Of a DNA stretch of 22,529 nt, positions 6,884-15,360 are shown piece after piece. The notes beneath the pieces were generated by a model. It did no database searches. It was not told the DNA's origin and saw only the letters and a list, made by a program, of their open reading frames with translations. Origin of the DNA: Bryobacteraceae bacterium (GTDB lineage Bacteria; Acidobacteriota; Terriglobia; Bryobacterales; Bryobacteraceae). Made by a program: the position numbers and the translations under genes. The stretch's first letter is position 1. Every line of letters begins with the position of its first letter. The stretch lies in NCBI GenBank assembly GCA_030044325.1, contig JASHWA010000372.1, positions 1-22,529 of the forward strand, in the 5' to 3' direction.

Positions 6884-7855
6884 TTAGCGCGGCTCCCACA
6901 CGTACGCTGCGAAATTTCTTCGCCTGCTGAATCCCATCCGCTGGTACAATGCGACCGCGGTGTCATTCGATGCGGTAACCGTCAGGCTGACTGACGCGCA
7001 TCCGTTCGCCGCCAGCGACATCAGCGATTGCCGCACCAGTTCGTATCCCAATCCCGTTCCGCGGGCCGACGGCGCGACGCATACCTGCGTAATGTGGCCG
7101 ACTTGGCTTGATACCAGGCTCGCCAGCGAGATCCCCAGCAGCTCGCCTCCGCGGACCGCGGCCCACGAAGCCGGACCGAAGAACGTTCCGCATCCGGGAT
7201 ACTGCACGATGTTGGTCAAGAACCGCCGCGCGCCCGCAATCGAGCGGTATTGATCGTTGATCTGGCTGTCGACATGGCCCTGGTACGCGGCGGCGATCAA
7301 CCGCGCGGTTTCCTCCTGCCGCAGTTCCGACCACGGCAGCATGGCGATGCCCGAAACCGTTCTTTCCGGCAGCCTGACCGCCGCGCCCAAGGGAACCTGC
7401 ATAAAATATCGCGGATATCGCCGGAACCAGTTGGGCGCCGGGACCGCCCGATCGAGCGGCAAGGAGATCATCATGATCTGCGCCTCCACCCTGCGGATTC
7501 CCAGCATTCCGAACATCGCGTTCAAGCTCGCTTCGAGCAGCGCGTTTTCGAGCTCCACGCCGCGCTGCGCGCGCATCACGCACACATCCCCGATCAGACC
7601 TTTGCCCTCTTCGCAGACGTAATAGGAATAGCCCACCACGCGGCCGCCGCGCACCAGCGCAAATCCGCTCAGCGCCTGCATCTGTACAAAACGCCGCACC
7701 AGGTCCGCCGAGGCGCGGAAGTCCCAGTCGAGCTCGCGTTTCCAAGCCGCGATCTCTTCCTCCAGCACTGGTCCGAGTTGCTCGACCGAGACGCGACGCA
7801 GTTCCAGCAACTGCCATTCGCGCGGACGATTATGCTGATCCGCCAACGCCGCCAT
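6884..7855 (-). CDS. Tandem GNAT-family N-acetyltransferase
   Basis: The 323-residue protein consists of two GNAT folds in a row. The N-terminal copy (about 15-135) is degenerate, with GFALVRGGRVVGYSYYV and a DVCVMRAQRG strand-loop. The C-terminal copy (about 170-320) keeps the acetyl-CoA loop QVCVAPSARGTGLGYEL around R265-G270 and the ending LTVTASNDTAVALYQRMGF. Double GNAT proteins include mycothiol synthase MshD, but nothing here proves that activity. The enzyme should transfer an acetyl group to an amine; the substrate is unknown. ATG 7855 has TAGGA six bases upstream. It is a single gene with its own terminator, divergent from the CoA-transferase. Confidence 0.87.
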   Translation of the reverse strand: MAALADQHNRPREWQLLELRRVSVEQLGPVLEEEIAAWKRELDWDFRASADLVRRFVQMQALSGFALVRGGRVVGYSYYVCEEGKGLIGDVCVMRAQRGVELENALLEASLNAMFGMLGIRRVEAQIMMISLPLDRAVPAPNWFRRYPRYFMQVPLGAAVRLPERTVSGIAMLPWSELRQEETARLIAAAYQGHVDSQINDQYRSIAGARRFLTNIVQYPGCGTFFGPASWAAVRGGELLGISLASLVSSQVGHITQVCVAPSARGTGLGYELVRQSLMSLAANGCASVSLTVTASNDTAVALYQRMGFSRRRNFAAYVWEPR

Positions 7856-7883
7856 ATTTCATCCTAACCGGTTCATGGTCCGT

Positions 7884-7923
7884 AGTTGGTGGGTCCGCGG
7901 CTCCCGCCCAACTCCGCTATCCT
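7884..7923 (+). promoter_or_regulatory. Inverted repeat and -10-like box before the CoA-transferase gene
   Basis: AGTTGG...CCAACT arms (7884-7889 and 7908-7913) form an imperfect inverted repeat extended by GGG/CCC. Directly after it lies TATCCT (7918-7923), a -10-like box that would place the transcript start near 7930, only about three bases before the ATG at 7933. No good -35 box is at the proper distance; the inverted repeat could be an activator or repressor site. Confidence 0.35.
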
Positions 7924-7932
7924 GACTGTTTC

Positions 7933-9147
7933 ATGCCTCCGGCCCACATGTTTCCATTAGACGGCCTCGTCGTTCTCGACTTCTCGCACGCCCTCGCCGG
8001 CCCTTATTGCACCATGCTGATGGCGCAGTACGGCGCCGGAATCTTCAAGATCGAATCGCCGGGAGAAGGTGAAGTCGGCCGCTCCTGGGCGCCGCCGTTC
8101 ACCGGTGGTGAAGCGTCTTATTTTTTGGGCCTCAATACCGGCAAGCGCAGCCTCGCGATCGATCTCAAGAAACCCGACGGCGTCGCGCTGTGCCTCGATA
8201 TGATCGATCATGCCGACGTGCTCATCGAGAACATGCGCCCCGCAACCATGGATCGGCTCGGCCTCGGCTACGCCGCCGCCCGCGCGCGCAATCCGCGCCT
8301 GATCTACTGCTCCATTTCCGGTTACGGCCAGACCGGACCCTCCCGCGATGAACCCGCCATGGACCTGATCCTCCAGGCCTCCAGCGGCCTCATCAGCGTC
8401 ACCGGCGTCGAAGGCGGCGAGCGCGTTCGCTGCGGCCATTCCGTCGCCGATATCACCTCCGGAATGTTCGCGATGATTGGAATCCTGCTTGCGCTCGAAG
8501 CCCGCAACCGCTCGGGCCAAGGCCAGTTCGTGGATGTTTCGATGCTCGATTCCATGATTTCGGCGATGGCCTCCAATTACGCCAATTTTGCCGGCTCCGG
8601 CATCGTTCCCGGACCGATGGGGACGCGCTTCGGCACCATCGTTCCGTATCGCGGCTTCCCCACCGCCGATCGCGACATCGTGATCGCGGTCGCAAGCGTC
8701 AAGCTGTGGCCCGAATTCTGCCGCGCCGTCGATCGTGAAGATTGGATTGACCACCCCGATTACGCCACCAATCCTCTGCGCGTCAAGAATCGCGAGGCGC
8801 TCGAAGGCGCCATCGCCGATCTGTTTCGCACCGCGCCCAGCGCCGTGTGGATCGAAAAACTGAGCGCCCGCGGCATCCCCTGCGCGCCCGTCCGCACGCT
8901 CGATGAAGTGATCGCCGATCCGCAGACCGCGCATCGCGAGATGTTTCCCCAGGCCGGCCCATTGCGCGTCACCGGCGCGCCCGTGAAGTTTTCCGGGACT
9001 CCCGGCAAAATCCCGAGCCCCGCGCCGCGCCTGGGCGAGCACACGCGCGAATCGCTCGTCGAGCTGCTGAACCTGGATCAGGCCGCCCTCGATCGCCTGG
9101 CGTCGGCCGGCGTGATCCACCCCCCGCGCGCCGACCCAAAGGAATAG
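7933..9147 (+). CDS. CaiB/BaiF-type (family III) CoA-transferase
   Basis: The 404-residue protein moves CoA between acyl-CoA and a free acid. Typical features run in order: PLDGLVVLDFSHALAGPYCTMLM at the N-terminus, KIESPGEGEVGR, LNTGKRSLAIDLKKPDG, SISGYGQTGP and PAMDLILQASSG, where D144 is the expected catalytic aspartate. C-terminal GIPCAPVRTLDEVIADPQ and LGEHTRE are also standard. Family members include formyl-CoA, carnitine-CoA and succinyl-CoA:acid transferases; the sequence alone does not tell the acid. A second ATG at codon 6 is also possible. The enzyme is cytosolic. It is not flanked by a decarboxylase, racemase or dehydrogenase, so the pathway is unknown. Confidence 0.93.
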   Translation: MPPAHMFPLDGLVVLDFSHALAGPYCTMLMAQYGAGIFKIESPGEGEVGRSWAPPFTGGEASYFLGLNTGKRSLAIDLKKPDGVALCLDMIDHADVLIENMRPATMDRLGLGYAAARARNPRLIYCSISGYGQTGPSRDEPAMDLILQASSGLISVTGVEGGERVRCGHSVADITSGMFAMIGILLALEARNRSGQGQFVDVSMLDSMISAMASNYANFAGSGIVPGPMGTRFGTIVPYRGFPTADRDIVIAVASVKLWPEFCRAVDREDWIDHPDYATNPLRVKNREALEGAIADLFRTAPSAVWIEKLSARGIPCAPVRTLDEVIADPQTAHREMFPQAGPLRVTGAPVKFSGTPGKIPSPAPRLGEHTRESLVELLNLDQAALDRLASAGVIHPPRADPKE

Positions 9148-9195
9148 AACGCGTCCCGACCACCGTGACCGGCGCCGCTTTCGTCGCTCGGAAAG

Positions 9196-9224
9196 CCCTG
9201 CCCGTGATGGCGGGGATCAATTTT
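9196..9224 (+). terminator. Possible terminator of the CoA-transferase gene
   Basis: CCCTGCC (9196-9202) pairs with GGCGGGG (9209-9215) over seven base pairs including one wobble, with a six-base loop. ATCAATTTT follows. The site is about 50 nt after the CoA-transferase stop and fits a modest intrinsic terminator between two convergent genes. Confidence 0.4.
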
Positions 9225-9270
9225 CACGGCGTAGGGCGAACCGAGAGCCCCTCGCAAGGCAGTTCCCCAT

Positions 9271-9963
9271 CTACGGCTTCTCGATTACGGCGAAAAACGA
9301 TTGCCCGAACGGCGGTGGCATTACCCCTTCCAGGCGCGCCATCAGCGGCGCCAGGCGGTCGAAAATTTCGATCTGCGATTCCGATTGCGCCTGACGCTTC
9401 AACACGTGCGCATTGATCCACCAGCCGAAAAATCCCAGCGCGTTCACGTAGCGGATCTTGCGTATCCGCAGCCCGGCCGAGCGCGCCACCTGCTCGATCG
9501 CGGCTCGCGAGTAACGGCGATAGTGGCCGAGATTTCGGTCGATGGGCCCGTACAGCGACGAAAAAGCGGGCGTGAGCAGCACAATCACGCCGTGCGACGG
9601 GAGCATCGCGGCAATGCGCCCCAGCAGGCCCGCATCGTCTTCAATGTGCTCCAGCACGTTGAGCAGCGCGCAGGAGTCCGGCTCCCAGCGCGCCAGGTCG
9701 ACCAGCGCGTCGCTTTGCGCATCCAGCGCGAAAGCGTGAGCCGACGGGCAGCGCGATTTCAGGATCTCGATGCAATCGGCGCTGGAATCAACTGCGATCA
9801 CGGCGTCCCGGTCCACCAGCAGTTCCGTGAAATTTCCGATACCGCAGCCGATCTCGAGAACGCGGCGGCCGAGCTCGGGCAGCACCAGCCCCGCCTGCCA
9901 GGCGAAATAATTTTTCGCGCGCGTCATGCGCTGCTGATCTTCGACGGTGTAGGACGCGCTCAT
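9271..9963 (-). CDS. Class I SAM-dependent methyltransferase
   Basis: The protein has 230 residues. Motif I is RVLEIGCGIGNF (residues 34-45), the acidic residue D59 in VIAVDSS ends strand 2, and LLNVLEHIEDD near 99-109 is the motif IV region. LTPAFSSLYGPIDRNLGHYRRYS is typical of a methyltransferase group that accompanies glycan or lipid-sugar genes. It has no signal peptide. It is divergent from the tandem GT-C-like membrane proteins, 44 bp away, so the two units share a control region and possibly a pathway; this link is inference. An AAAGG lies 14 bases before the ATG, too far to count as a strong ribosome site. Confidence 0.88.
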   Translation of the reverse strand: MSASYTVEDQQRMTRAKNYFAWQAGLVLPELGRRVLEIGCGIGNFTELLVDRDAVIAVDSSADCIEILKSRCPSAHAFALDAQSDALVDLARWEPDSCALLNVLEHIEDDAGLLGRIAAMLPSHGVIVLLTPAFSSLYGPIDRNLGHYRRYSRAAIEQVARSAGLRIRKIRYVNALGFFGWWINAHVLKRQAQSESQIEIFDRLAPLMARLEGVMPPPFGQSFFAVIEKP

Positions 9964-10007
9964 GGCAATCGCAACGGCCTTTCTAGAATAATCGTCTTTA
10001 GAGATTG

Positions 10008-11819
10008 ATGTTTTACCTGTTCCACTGGTTTCGCTCGTTCCTGCCCCTGCATAACCCGATCGGGTTCGGCGCGGGCGATTTCATCACCCTGGCCTTCGGC
10101 GCGGCGTTGCTCGCATCGGCCTTTGCGTGGAAATGGTGGCGAAACGCGCTCGGCCGCTTCGCGCACCGGACCGCATGGTGCATGCTCGCGCTATTCCTCG
10201 CCCCCATCGCGCTGCGGCTGGCGCTGTTGCCGCTCCATCCGGTACCCACGCCGGTCGGCTCGGACGATTTCAGCTATCTGCTGCTCGGCGACACGCTGGC
10301 GCATTTTCGCCTGGCCAACCCGGTGCATCCCATGCATCGATTTTTCGAAACCATTTTCGTCTTGCAGGAGCCGAGCTACAGCTCGATTTATCCCCTCGGA
10401 CCGGCGCTCGCTCTCGCGTTCGGAAAATTAATCTTCGGCAATCCGTGGGCGGGCGTCGCGATTTCGATCGGATTATTTTGCGCGCTGTGTTACTGGATGC
10501 TGCTCGCCTGGACCACTCCCGAGTGGGCGCTTCTCGGCGGCGCGCTCGCCGTCGTTGAATTCGGCCCGCTGAACCACTGGATGAACAGCTATTGGGGCGG
10601 CGGAGTGGCGGCCGTCGCGGGATGCCTGATCTTCGGCGCTGCGCCGCGGCTGCGCGAAAGCTGGCGCGCCCGCGATTCCGCGCTGCTCGGATTGGGCGCG
10701 GGACTCGCATTTCTCGCTCGGCCGTATGAAACCGTATTTCTCGCGGCCGCGCTGCTCGTGTTTTTCGCGCCCGCCTTATTCGATTCCGTAACGCGGCGCA
10801 AAATTCCTATCGCCGCCCTGGTCGCGACCACCTGCGTCCTGCCCGCGATCGCGCTGTTTTTTTTCGATAACAAAGCCGTCACCGGCGAATGGACCAAAAT
10901 GCCCTACATGCTCAGCCGGGAGCAGTACGGCGTGCCGACGTCGTTCACCACCGAGCCGAATCCCGCGCCGCAACGTAAGCTGACGCATGAACAGGACCTG
11001 GTCGCGCACGGCCAGGCGTGGGTCCATGGCGACCGCACCGACACTCTGAGCACCTGGCTCGCGCGCCTGCCCACGCGCCTGCGCTTTTATCGATTTTTTC
11101 TCCTCACGCCGCTGTATCTCGCGCTGCCGTTCTTTGTTCTCGCGCTCAAACAATTCCGATTTCAGTGGGTGGCGCTTACGATTGCGCTCATGGCGATCGG
11201 CAGTAATTTTTATGTTTACTTTTTTCCGCACTACATCGCCGTGGAAGCCTGTTTGATGGCCCTGATCGCGGTGACCGCGCTCGAACGGATGAGCCGCATC
11301 ACCATTCGCCAGGTGACGTCCGGCGCCGATGCTGCGCAGATGATCGTCTTTCTCTGCGCCGCGCACTTCGCCTTCTGGTACGGGATTCACGTGTCGGCCA
11401 ACCAGGATCTCGAAAGCGCGATGTGGCGCTGGGAAACCTGGGACACCATCAACGGCGGCGATCCGGATGGGAGGATCGCAATCGATCGCCAGCTCGCCGC
11501 GCAGCCCGGAAAACAACTCGTCTTCGTGCGCTACGGCCCCCAGCACGTCTTCACCGAATGGGTTTACAATGGCGCCGACATCGATTCCCAGCGCGTGGTG
11601 TGGGCGCGCGACCTGGGCGCGGATGAGGATGACGCGCTGCGCGGCTACTATCCCGATCGCAAAGTGTGGCTGCTCCAAGCCGACGCGGTCCCCTTGAAAC
11701 TCGCGCCGTATTCCGAGCCGGCTCCGCGCACCATGCCCGGGCAGCAGGAAAACGCTGCGCCCGCGCCCCAGCCTTCCGGCCAAACCAAGATCCATTTGCA
11801 GTTCGAGCCCGTGAAATAA
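10008..11819 (+). CDS. GT-C-like multi-pass membrane protein, first of a tandem pair
   Basis: The 603-residue protein has about eleven hydrophobic helices followed by a soluble C-terminal domain of about 140 residues. After the first two helices comes HPVPTP and then D86-D87 (SDDFSYLLLGD), in the place of the Asp/Glu pair in the first outer loop of GT-C glycosyltransferases (PMT/ArnT class), which use polyprenyl-phosphate sugars. Also notable are PSYSSIYPLGPALALA, MNSYWGG and RPYETVFL. The C-terminal domain carries EWVYNGADID, VWARDLG and YYPDRKVWLL. TTG at 10005 is the first possible start, but the next codon, ATG 10008, is preferred. The stop overlaps the start of the paralog (TAATG). Its Pro/Ala-rich tail of about 35 residues is absent from the paralog. 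Sugar transfer is inferred from topology and motif only. Confidence 0.78.
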   Translation: MFYLFHWFRSFLPLHNPIGFGAGDFITLAFGAALLASAFAWKWWRNALGRFAHRTAWCMLALFLAPIALRLALLPLHPVPTPVGSDDFSYLLLGDTLAHFRLANPVHPMHRFFETIFVLQEPSYSSIYPLGPALALAFGKLIFGNPWAGVAISIGLFCALCYWMLLAWTTPEWALLGGALAVVEFGPLNHWMNSYWGGGVAAVAGCLIFGAAPRLRESWRARDSALLGLGAGLAFLARPYETVFLAAALLVFFAPALFDSVTRRKIPIAALVATTCVLPAIALFFFDNKAVTGEWTKMPYMLSREQYGVPTSFTTEPNPAPQRKLTHEQDLVAHGQAWVHGDRTDTLSTWLARLPTRLRFYRFFLLTPLYLALPFFVLALKQFRFQWVALTIALMAIGSNFYVYFFPHYIAVEACLMALIAVTALERMSRITIRQVTSGADAAQMIVFLCAAHFAFWYGIHVSANQDLESAMWRWETWDTINGGDPDGRIAIDRQLAAQPGKQLVFVRYGPQHVFTEWVYNGADIDSQRVVWARDLGADEDDALRGYYPDRKVWLLQADAVPLKLAPYSEPAPRTMPGQQENAAPAPQPSGQTKIHLQFEPVK

Positions 11820-13480
11820 TGTCGTATCTTCCCTTCGAAAATCCCATCGGGTTCGGCGCGAGCGATTTTATCGAGATCGTATGGGCCGCGGCGCTGGTCG
11901 CGCTCGCGTTGACCTGGCGCGCGCTGCTCGCACCGGCCGCACACAAGCTCGCCCATCGGACCGCGTGGTCAATGGCGATCTGCGCGGCGCTGCCCGTGAT
12001 GCTCCGATTGTTGCTGCTCCCGCATCATCCCGTGCCCACTCCCGATGTCTACGACGAATTCGGCCACCTGCTGGTCGCCGACACTCTGCGGCACTTTCGA
12101 TTCGCGAATCCTGCGCACCCGCTGCACCAGTTTTTCGAGACGTTCTTCGTGCTGCAGCAGCCCACCTACAGCTCCATCTATCCGATCGGCCAGGGACTGG
12201 CGCTGGCCATCGGCCGCGCGATGTTCGGCCTCCCGTGGGCAGGCGTGATCGCGTCCACCGCCGCGTTCTGCGCGCTGTGCTACTGGATGCTGCGCGCCTG
12301 GACCACCCCTGAATGGGCGCTCGCCGGCGGATTCCTCGCCGCGATCGAATTCGGCCCGCTTTCTTCCTGGATGAACAGTTATTGGGGCGGAGCGTTCGCC
12401 GCCGCGGCCGGATGCCTGGTGTTCGGCGCCCTCCCGCGGCTGCGCGCGACCGCTCGAGCAAGGGATGGCGCGCTGCTCGGAATCGGACTCGGACTAAATC
12501 TGCTGACGCGCCCCTACGAATCGATCTTTCTGCTGATCTCCGCCCCCCTGTTTTTCGTCCCTTTTCGAAAATTTCGCGTCCTGGCGAAGCCGCTCGCGGT
12601 CGCCATACTCATCGCGCTCGCCGCAGCCGGCGTGACCCTGCTTCAAAACAAAAGCGTCACCGGGAAATGGACCCAATTACCGTACACGTTGAGTCAAGAT
12701 CAGTACGGCGTCCCGGCCGCGCTGACGTTTCTTCCCGATCCCGCCCCCCATCTCGAACTCACCCGCGAACAGCAGCTCGAATACAAGTCCCAGATGGCGT
12801 TTCGCGGCGCCGATCGCGAAACTCTCCAAAGCTATCTGCTGCGCCTCGAATATCGCGTGCGCTATTACCGCTTCTTCTTCATTCCCCCGCTGTATCTCGC
12901 GCTCCCGTTTTTCCTCCTTCGATTGCGCGAGTGGAGATTCGCCTGGGTCGCGCTCACGCTCGCGATTTTCGCGCTGGGAATCAATTTTTTTCCGGCGTTC
13001 CAGACCCATTATCTGGGCGCCGTCACCTGCCTGTTCGTGTTGATCGGCGTCGCGGGAATGGAGCAGATCGCGAAATACACCGCTGGCGGCGCGCGCGTCG
13101 TGATGTCTCTCTGCGTCGCGTTTTTTCTGTTCTGGTACACGCTCCATATCTTCGACACGCGCCAGTTTTCGCTCGCGCTGCGGCCGTACGAAACCTGGAG
13201 CGGATTGAATCACCAAAATCCCGAGCGGCGCATCGCGGTGAAGCGTCAGCTCCAGAAGATCCCCGGGAAACTGCTCGTATTCGTCCATTATTCGCCGGCG
13301 CATATTTTCCAGGACGAATGGGTTTATAACGACGCGGATATCGACGCCGCGCGGATCGTATGGGCCCGCGACCTGGGATTGGAGCAAAACCAAAAGCTGG
13401 TCGACTATTATCCGGATCGCGAGGTGTGGCTGCTCGAGCCGGATGCGCAGCCGCCCCGTTTGCAGCCCTACGGGCGTTGA
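11819..13480 (+). CDS. GT-C-like multi-pass membrane protein, second of a tandem pair
   Basis: This 553-residue protein is a clear paralog of the preceding gene from end to end: NPIGFGASDF at the N-terminus, HPVPTPDVYDEFGHLL with D79-E80 in the presumed catalytic loop, PTYSSIYPIGQGLALA, CALCYWMLRAWTTPEWAL, MNSYWGG, RPYESIFL and the ending EWVYNDADID, VWARDLG, YYPDREVWLL. The frame is open 51 codons further upstream, but that part is a shadow of the first gene; homology sets the start at ATG 11819. The start shares one base with the upstream stop, so translation is probably coupled. The DE pair replaces the DD of the first copy, which suggests that the two have diverged in donor or acceptor. 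About eleven membrane helices are expected. Confidence 0.8.
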   Translation: MSYLPFENPIGFGASDFIEIVWAAALVALALTWRALLAPAAHKLAHRTAWSMAICAALPVMLRLLLLPHHPVPTPDVYDEFGHLLVADTLRHFRFANPAHPLHQFFETFFVLQQPTYSSIYPIGQGLALAIGRAMFGLPWAGVIASTAAFCALCYWMLRAWTTPEWALAGGFLAAIEFGPLSSWMNSYWGGAFAAAAGCLVFGALPRLRATARARDGALLGIGLGLNLLTRPYESIFLLISAPLFFVPFRKFRVLAKPLAVAILIALAAAGVTLLQNKSVTGKWTQLPYTLSQDQYGVPAALTFLPDPAPHLELTREQQLEYKSQMAFRGADRETLQSYLLRLEYRVRYYRFFFIPPLYLALPFFLLRLREWRFAWVALTLAIFALGINFFPAFQTHYLGAVTCLFVLIGVAGMEQIAKYTAGGARVVMSLCVAFFLFWYTLHIFDTRQFSLALRPYETWSGLNHQNPERRIAVKRQLQKIPGKLLVFVHYSPAHIFQDEWVYNDADIDAARIVWARDLGLEQNQKLVDYYPDREVWLLEPDAQPPRLQPYGR

Positions 13481-13502
13481 ATCGAGGATCGGGTCATCCA
13501 TC

Positions 13503-13522
13503 GAGCAATCGCGCGACTGCTC
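13503..13522. other. Near-perfect 20-bp palindrome between convergent genes
   Basis: GAGCAATCGC and GCGACTGCTC form a palindrome with a single mismatched pair. It sits where the GT-C pair and the adaptor gene converge and reaches into the adaptor stop codon (13521-13523). There is no T-run, so intrinsic termination is uncertain. Confidence 0.35.
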
Positions 13523-14753
13523 AGGCGCCGTTGTTATCCGGAAAAACCGGTTTCACCTGCATCCCGTCGTGCAGCGGTTTTTCTGAAAACAGCGCGACCG
13601 CGTCGCCCGAGGCGAGTCCAGCGATGATCTGGATGCGCGTGGTGTTCGATACGCCGAGCTCGACGCGCCGCCACTCGATACGATCGCCCCGAAGCAGGTA
13701 CACACCCGGCTGCCCGTGCTCCGTGCGCACCGCCTCCTTGGGAACCGTCGCCGCGTTTTCCACCGTCTGCGAGCGGATTTCGACGTCCACGTTGGTCCCC
13801 GGCAGCAGATCGCGATCGGGATTGCGGATCACGCACACCACTTCGCCCACCTGCCGCGTGCCCAGCGGCACGATCTCGGTCGGCATGCGATCCACTTCCC
13901 CGTCCCAGTGCCGTCCCGGCATCGCCACCCACGTAATCACCACCGGCATTCCCTTGGCGACCCGTCCCAGGTCGGGCTCGTCCACCCATACGTTGACGCG
14001 CACCCGGTTCAGCCGGCCGATCGATGCGACCGTGTCGCCGGCGGTCAGATATGCCCCCGGTTTGATGTCGAATTGATATACCGTGCCCTCGATCGGCGCG
14101 CGCACGACGCTCTGATCGATCTGCACCTGGGCGAGCTTCGCCGCCGCTTCCGCATCGTTGAGGCGCGCCTCCGCCGCGGCGCGATCCGGCGCGCTCACCA
14201 GCGCCGCTCTGCGCTTTTCAAACGATTCGATCTGCAATCTCGCCGCATCCACGCGCTGCTTCGCCGCGTCCACTTCGGCGCGCGTCGCCGCCTGCTTCTG
14301 TTCCAGCCGCTCCAGCCGGTCATAATCTTTCTGCGCGTTGGAAAGATCCAGCCGGGCGCGATCGATTCCCGCCGAAATTTCCGCCAGGTCCGTGGATCGT
14401 CCGCCGTGCGCCAGCAGATCGAGCTGCGCCCGCGCCTCCGCGATCTTGGCCTGCGCCGAGGCAAGCTGCGCGTGCGCTTCGCTCGAATCCAGCTCCACCA
14501 GCGCCGCTCCCGCCGCGACATTCTGTCCGCGCTGGATCAGAATCTTCGCCACCGGACCGGAGCGTTCCGCTTTGGCCACCGCCGATTCGAGCGGCTCGAC
14601 CTTGCCGTTGGTCACCACCGAGCTGTGGATGGTCGCGATGGTTGCGTGGCCGAACTGCACTTCGAGCGGCTGCGATTTGAAGCGTGTGAGCGTCCACAGG
14701 AGCACGCCCGCGGCGATCAGCACCAGCAGGATCAGGATCGTCCGCGGTCTCAC
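13521..14753 (-). CDS. Periplasmic adaptor (HlyD/MacA-like membrane fusion protein)
   Basis: The protein has 410 residues from GTG 14753, which follows GAGGGG by six bases. Residues 5-22 form a membrane anchor. A split lipoyl (biotinyl-like) domain follows (about 50-90 and 217-250, with RSGPVAKILIQRGQNVAAGAALVELDS and VRAPIEGTVYQFDIKPGAYLTAGD). Between the halves is a long coiled-coil hairpin (about 91-215) rich in Ala, Glu, Arg and Gln. A beta-barrel domain (252-325) and a membrane-proximal domain (from 333, VPKEAVR) close the chain. Such adaptors bridge inner-membrane ABC or RND pumps to an outer-membrane channel; no pump gene lies in the window, so the partner must be elsewhere. The start overlaps the stop of the upstream unknown gene by four bases (GTGA), which indicates coupled translation. 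Confidence 0.88.
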   Translation of the reverse strand: MRPRTILILLVLIAAGVLLWTLTRFKSQPLEVQFGHATIATIHSSVVTNGKVEPLESAVAKAERSGPVAKILIQRGQNVAAGAALVELDSSEAHAQLASAQAKIAEARAQLDLLAHGGRSTDLAEISAGIDRARLDLSNAQKDYDRLERLEQKQAATRAEVDAAKQRVDAARLQIESFEKRRAALVSAPDRAAAEARLNDAEAAAKLAQVQIDQSVVRAPIEGTVYQFDIKPGAYLTAGDTVASIGRLNRVRVNVWVDEPDLGRVAKGMPVVITWVAMPGRHWDGEVDRMPTEIVPLGTRQVGEVVCVIRNPDRDLLPGTNVDVEIRSQTVENAATVPKEAVRTEHGQPGVYLLRGDRIEWRRVELGVSNTTRIQIIAGLASGDAVALFSEKPLHDGMQVKPVFPDNNGA

Positions 14754-15331
14754 CGCAACCCCTCGCCCCTGGGCGTGCCGCGTGCTCGCGCGCAGTAATT
14801 GAAAAGGATCTGCCACTCCGCCAGCTGGATTCGACAGGCCGCCCGCTCCTGCACGGTTCCCGGCTGCATGCGCGCGCGCTCGCAAAAAGCGATGAAGGCG
14901 AACGGGTCCCATTTGCCGGTGCGAAATTCGGCGTCGGGATGCGCCGCCAGAATTCGCGTGGCCGCATGTGCGATCTTCGAAAAGACAGGATGCGCGCCCG
15001 CCTTTCGAAACCAGTACGCGGAGTTGCCGGAATCCGGTTCCTGGCGATGCAAAATCGCGTGCCACAGCTCGCATTCCTGCGTCGAACCGGAGGAGGCGAG
15101 CTCATGCGCTTCTTCGAATCCGGAAAAGTACAGCCACAGCCCGGCCATCGCCGCGGCCGGATCCTGCGCCCCCGGAAACAGCTCCCGTGCCGTGGTCTTT
15201 TTCAATTCGCGCGCGGCTTGTTCTACCGGGCAAACTCCGCAAGTCAGCGGAAGCAAACGGCGGCCATCGCCATCGAGCGCCAACACACCAGCTACCTGAG
15301 GTCCGTAGATCGCCGGATCGAAATCTTCCAT
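14750..15331 (-). CDS. Uncharacterised 193-residue protein, coupled to the adaptor gene
   Basis: I do not recognise an established family. The protein begins MEDFDPAIYGPQVAGVLAL and contains a CGVCPVEQAARE stretch (CxxC), then LWLYFSGFEEAHELASS, CELWHAILHRQEPDSGNSAYWFRKAG and, near the end, WQILFNYCARARG. The middle block with H/W/E/D residues (WHAILHRQEPD...NSAYW) looks like a conserved functional centre, perhaps metal binding. No signal peptide or membrane helix is seen. The four-base overlap with the adaptor gene shows the two are expressed together, yet the protein looks cytosolic. It is divergent from the patatin gene with only 29 bp between the start codons. Confidence 0.72.
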   Translation of the reverse strand: MEDFDPAIYGPQVAGVLALDGDGRRLLPLTCGVCPVEQAARELKKTTARELFPGAQDPAAAMAGLWLYFSGFEEAHELASSGSTQECELWHAILHRQEPDSGNSAYWFRKAGAHPVFSKIAHAATRILAAHPDAEFRTGKWDPFAFIAFCERARMQPGTVQERAACRIQLAEWQILFNYCARARGTPRGEGLR

Positions 15332-15360
15332 GAAGCGGTTACGTCTTCATTGTAAGCCGT

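Noticed and set aside
5869..6966. Long minus-strand open frame of 365 codons
   Set aside because: It lies antisense to the aldolase gene, has His/Asp/Arg-rich composition without recognisable motifs, and runs through the hairpin terminator.
7957..9120. Minus-strand open frame of 387 codons opposite the CoA-transferase gene
   Set aside because: The plus-strand frame encodes a complete, motif-rich CoA-transferase; the reverse frame is a GC-rich codon shadow.
9981..9992. Overlapping -10 boxes (TAGAAT on plus, TATTCT on minus) as a bidirectional promoter
   Set aside because: The palindrome TTCTAGAA gives boxes on both strands between divergent genes, but no -35 box fits in either direction, so the evidence is too thin.
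10776..11795. Minus-strand open frame of 339 codons opposite the first GT-C-like gene
   Set aside because: It mirrors a membrane protein with a clear paralog; the antisense product has no hydrophobic pattern or known motif.
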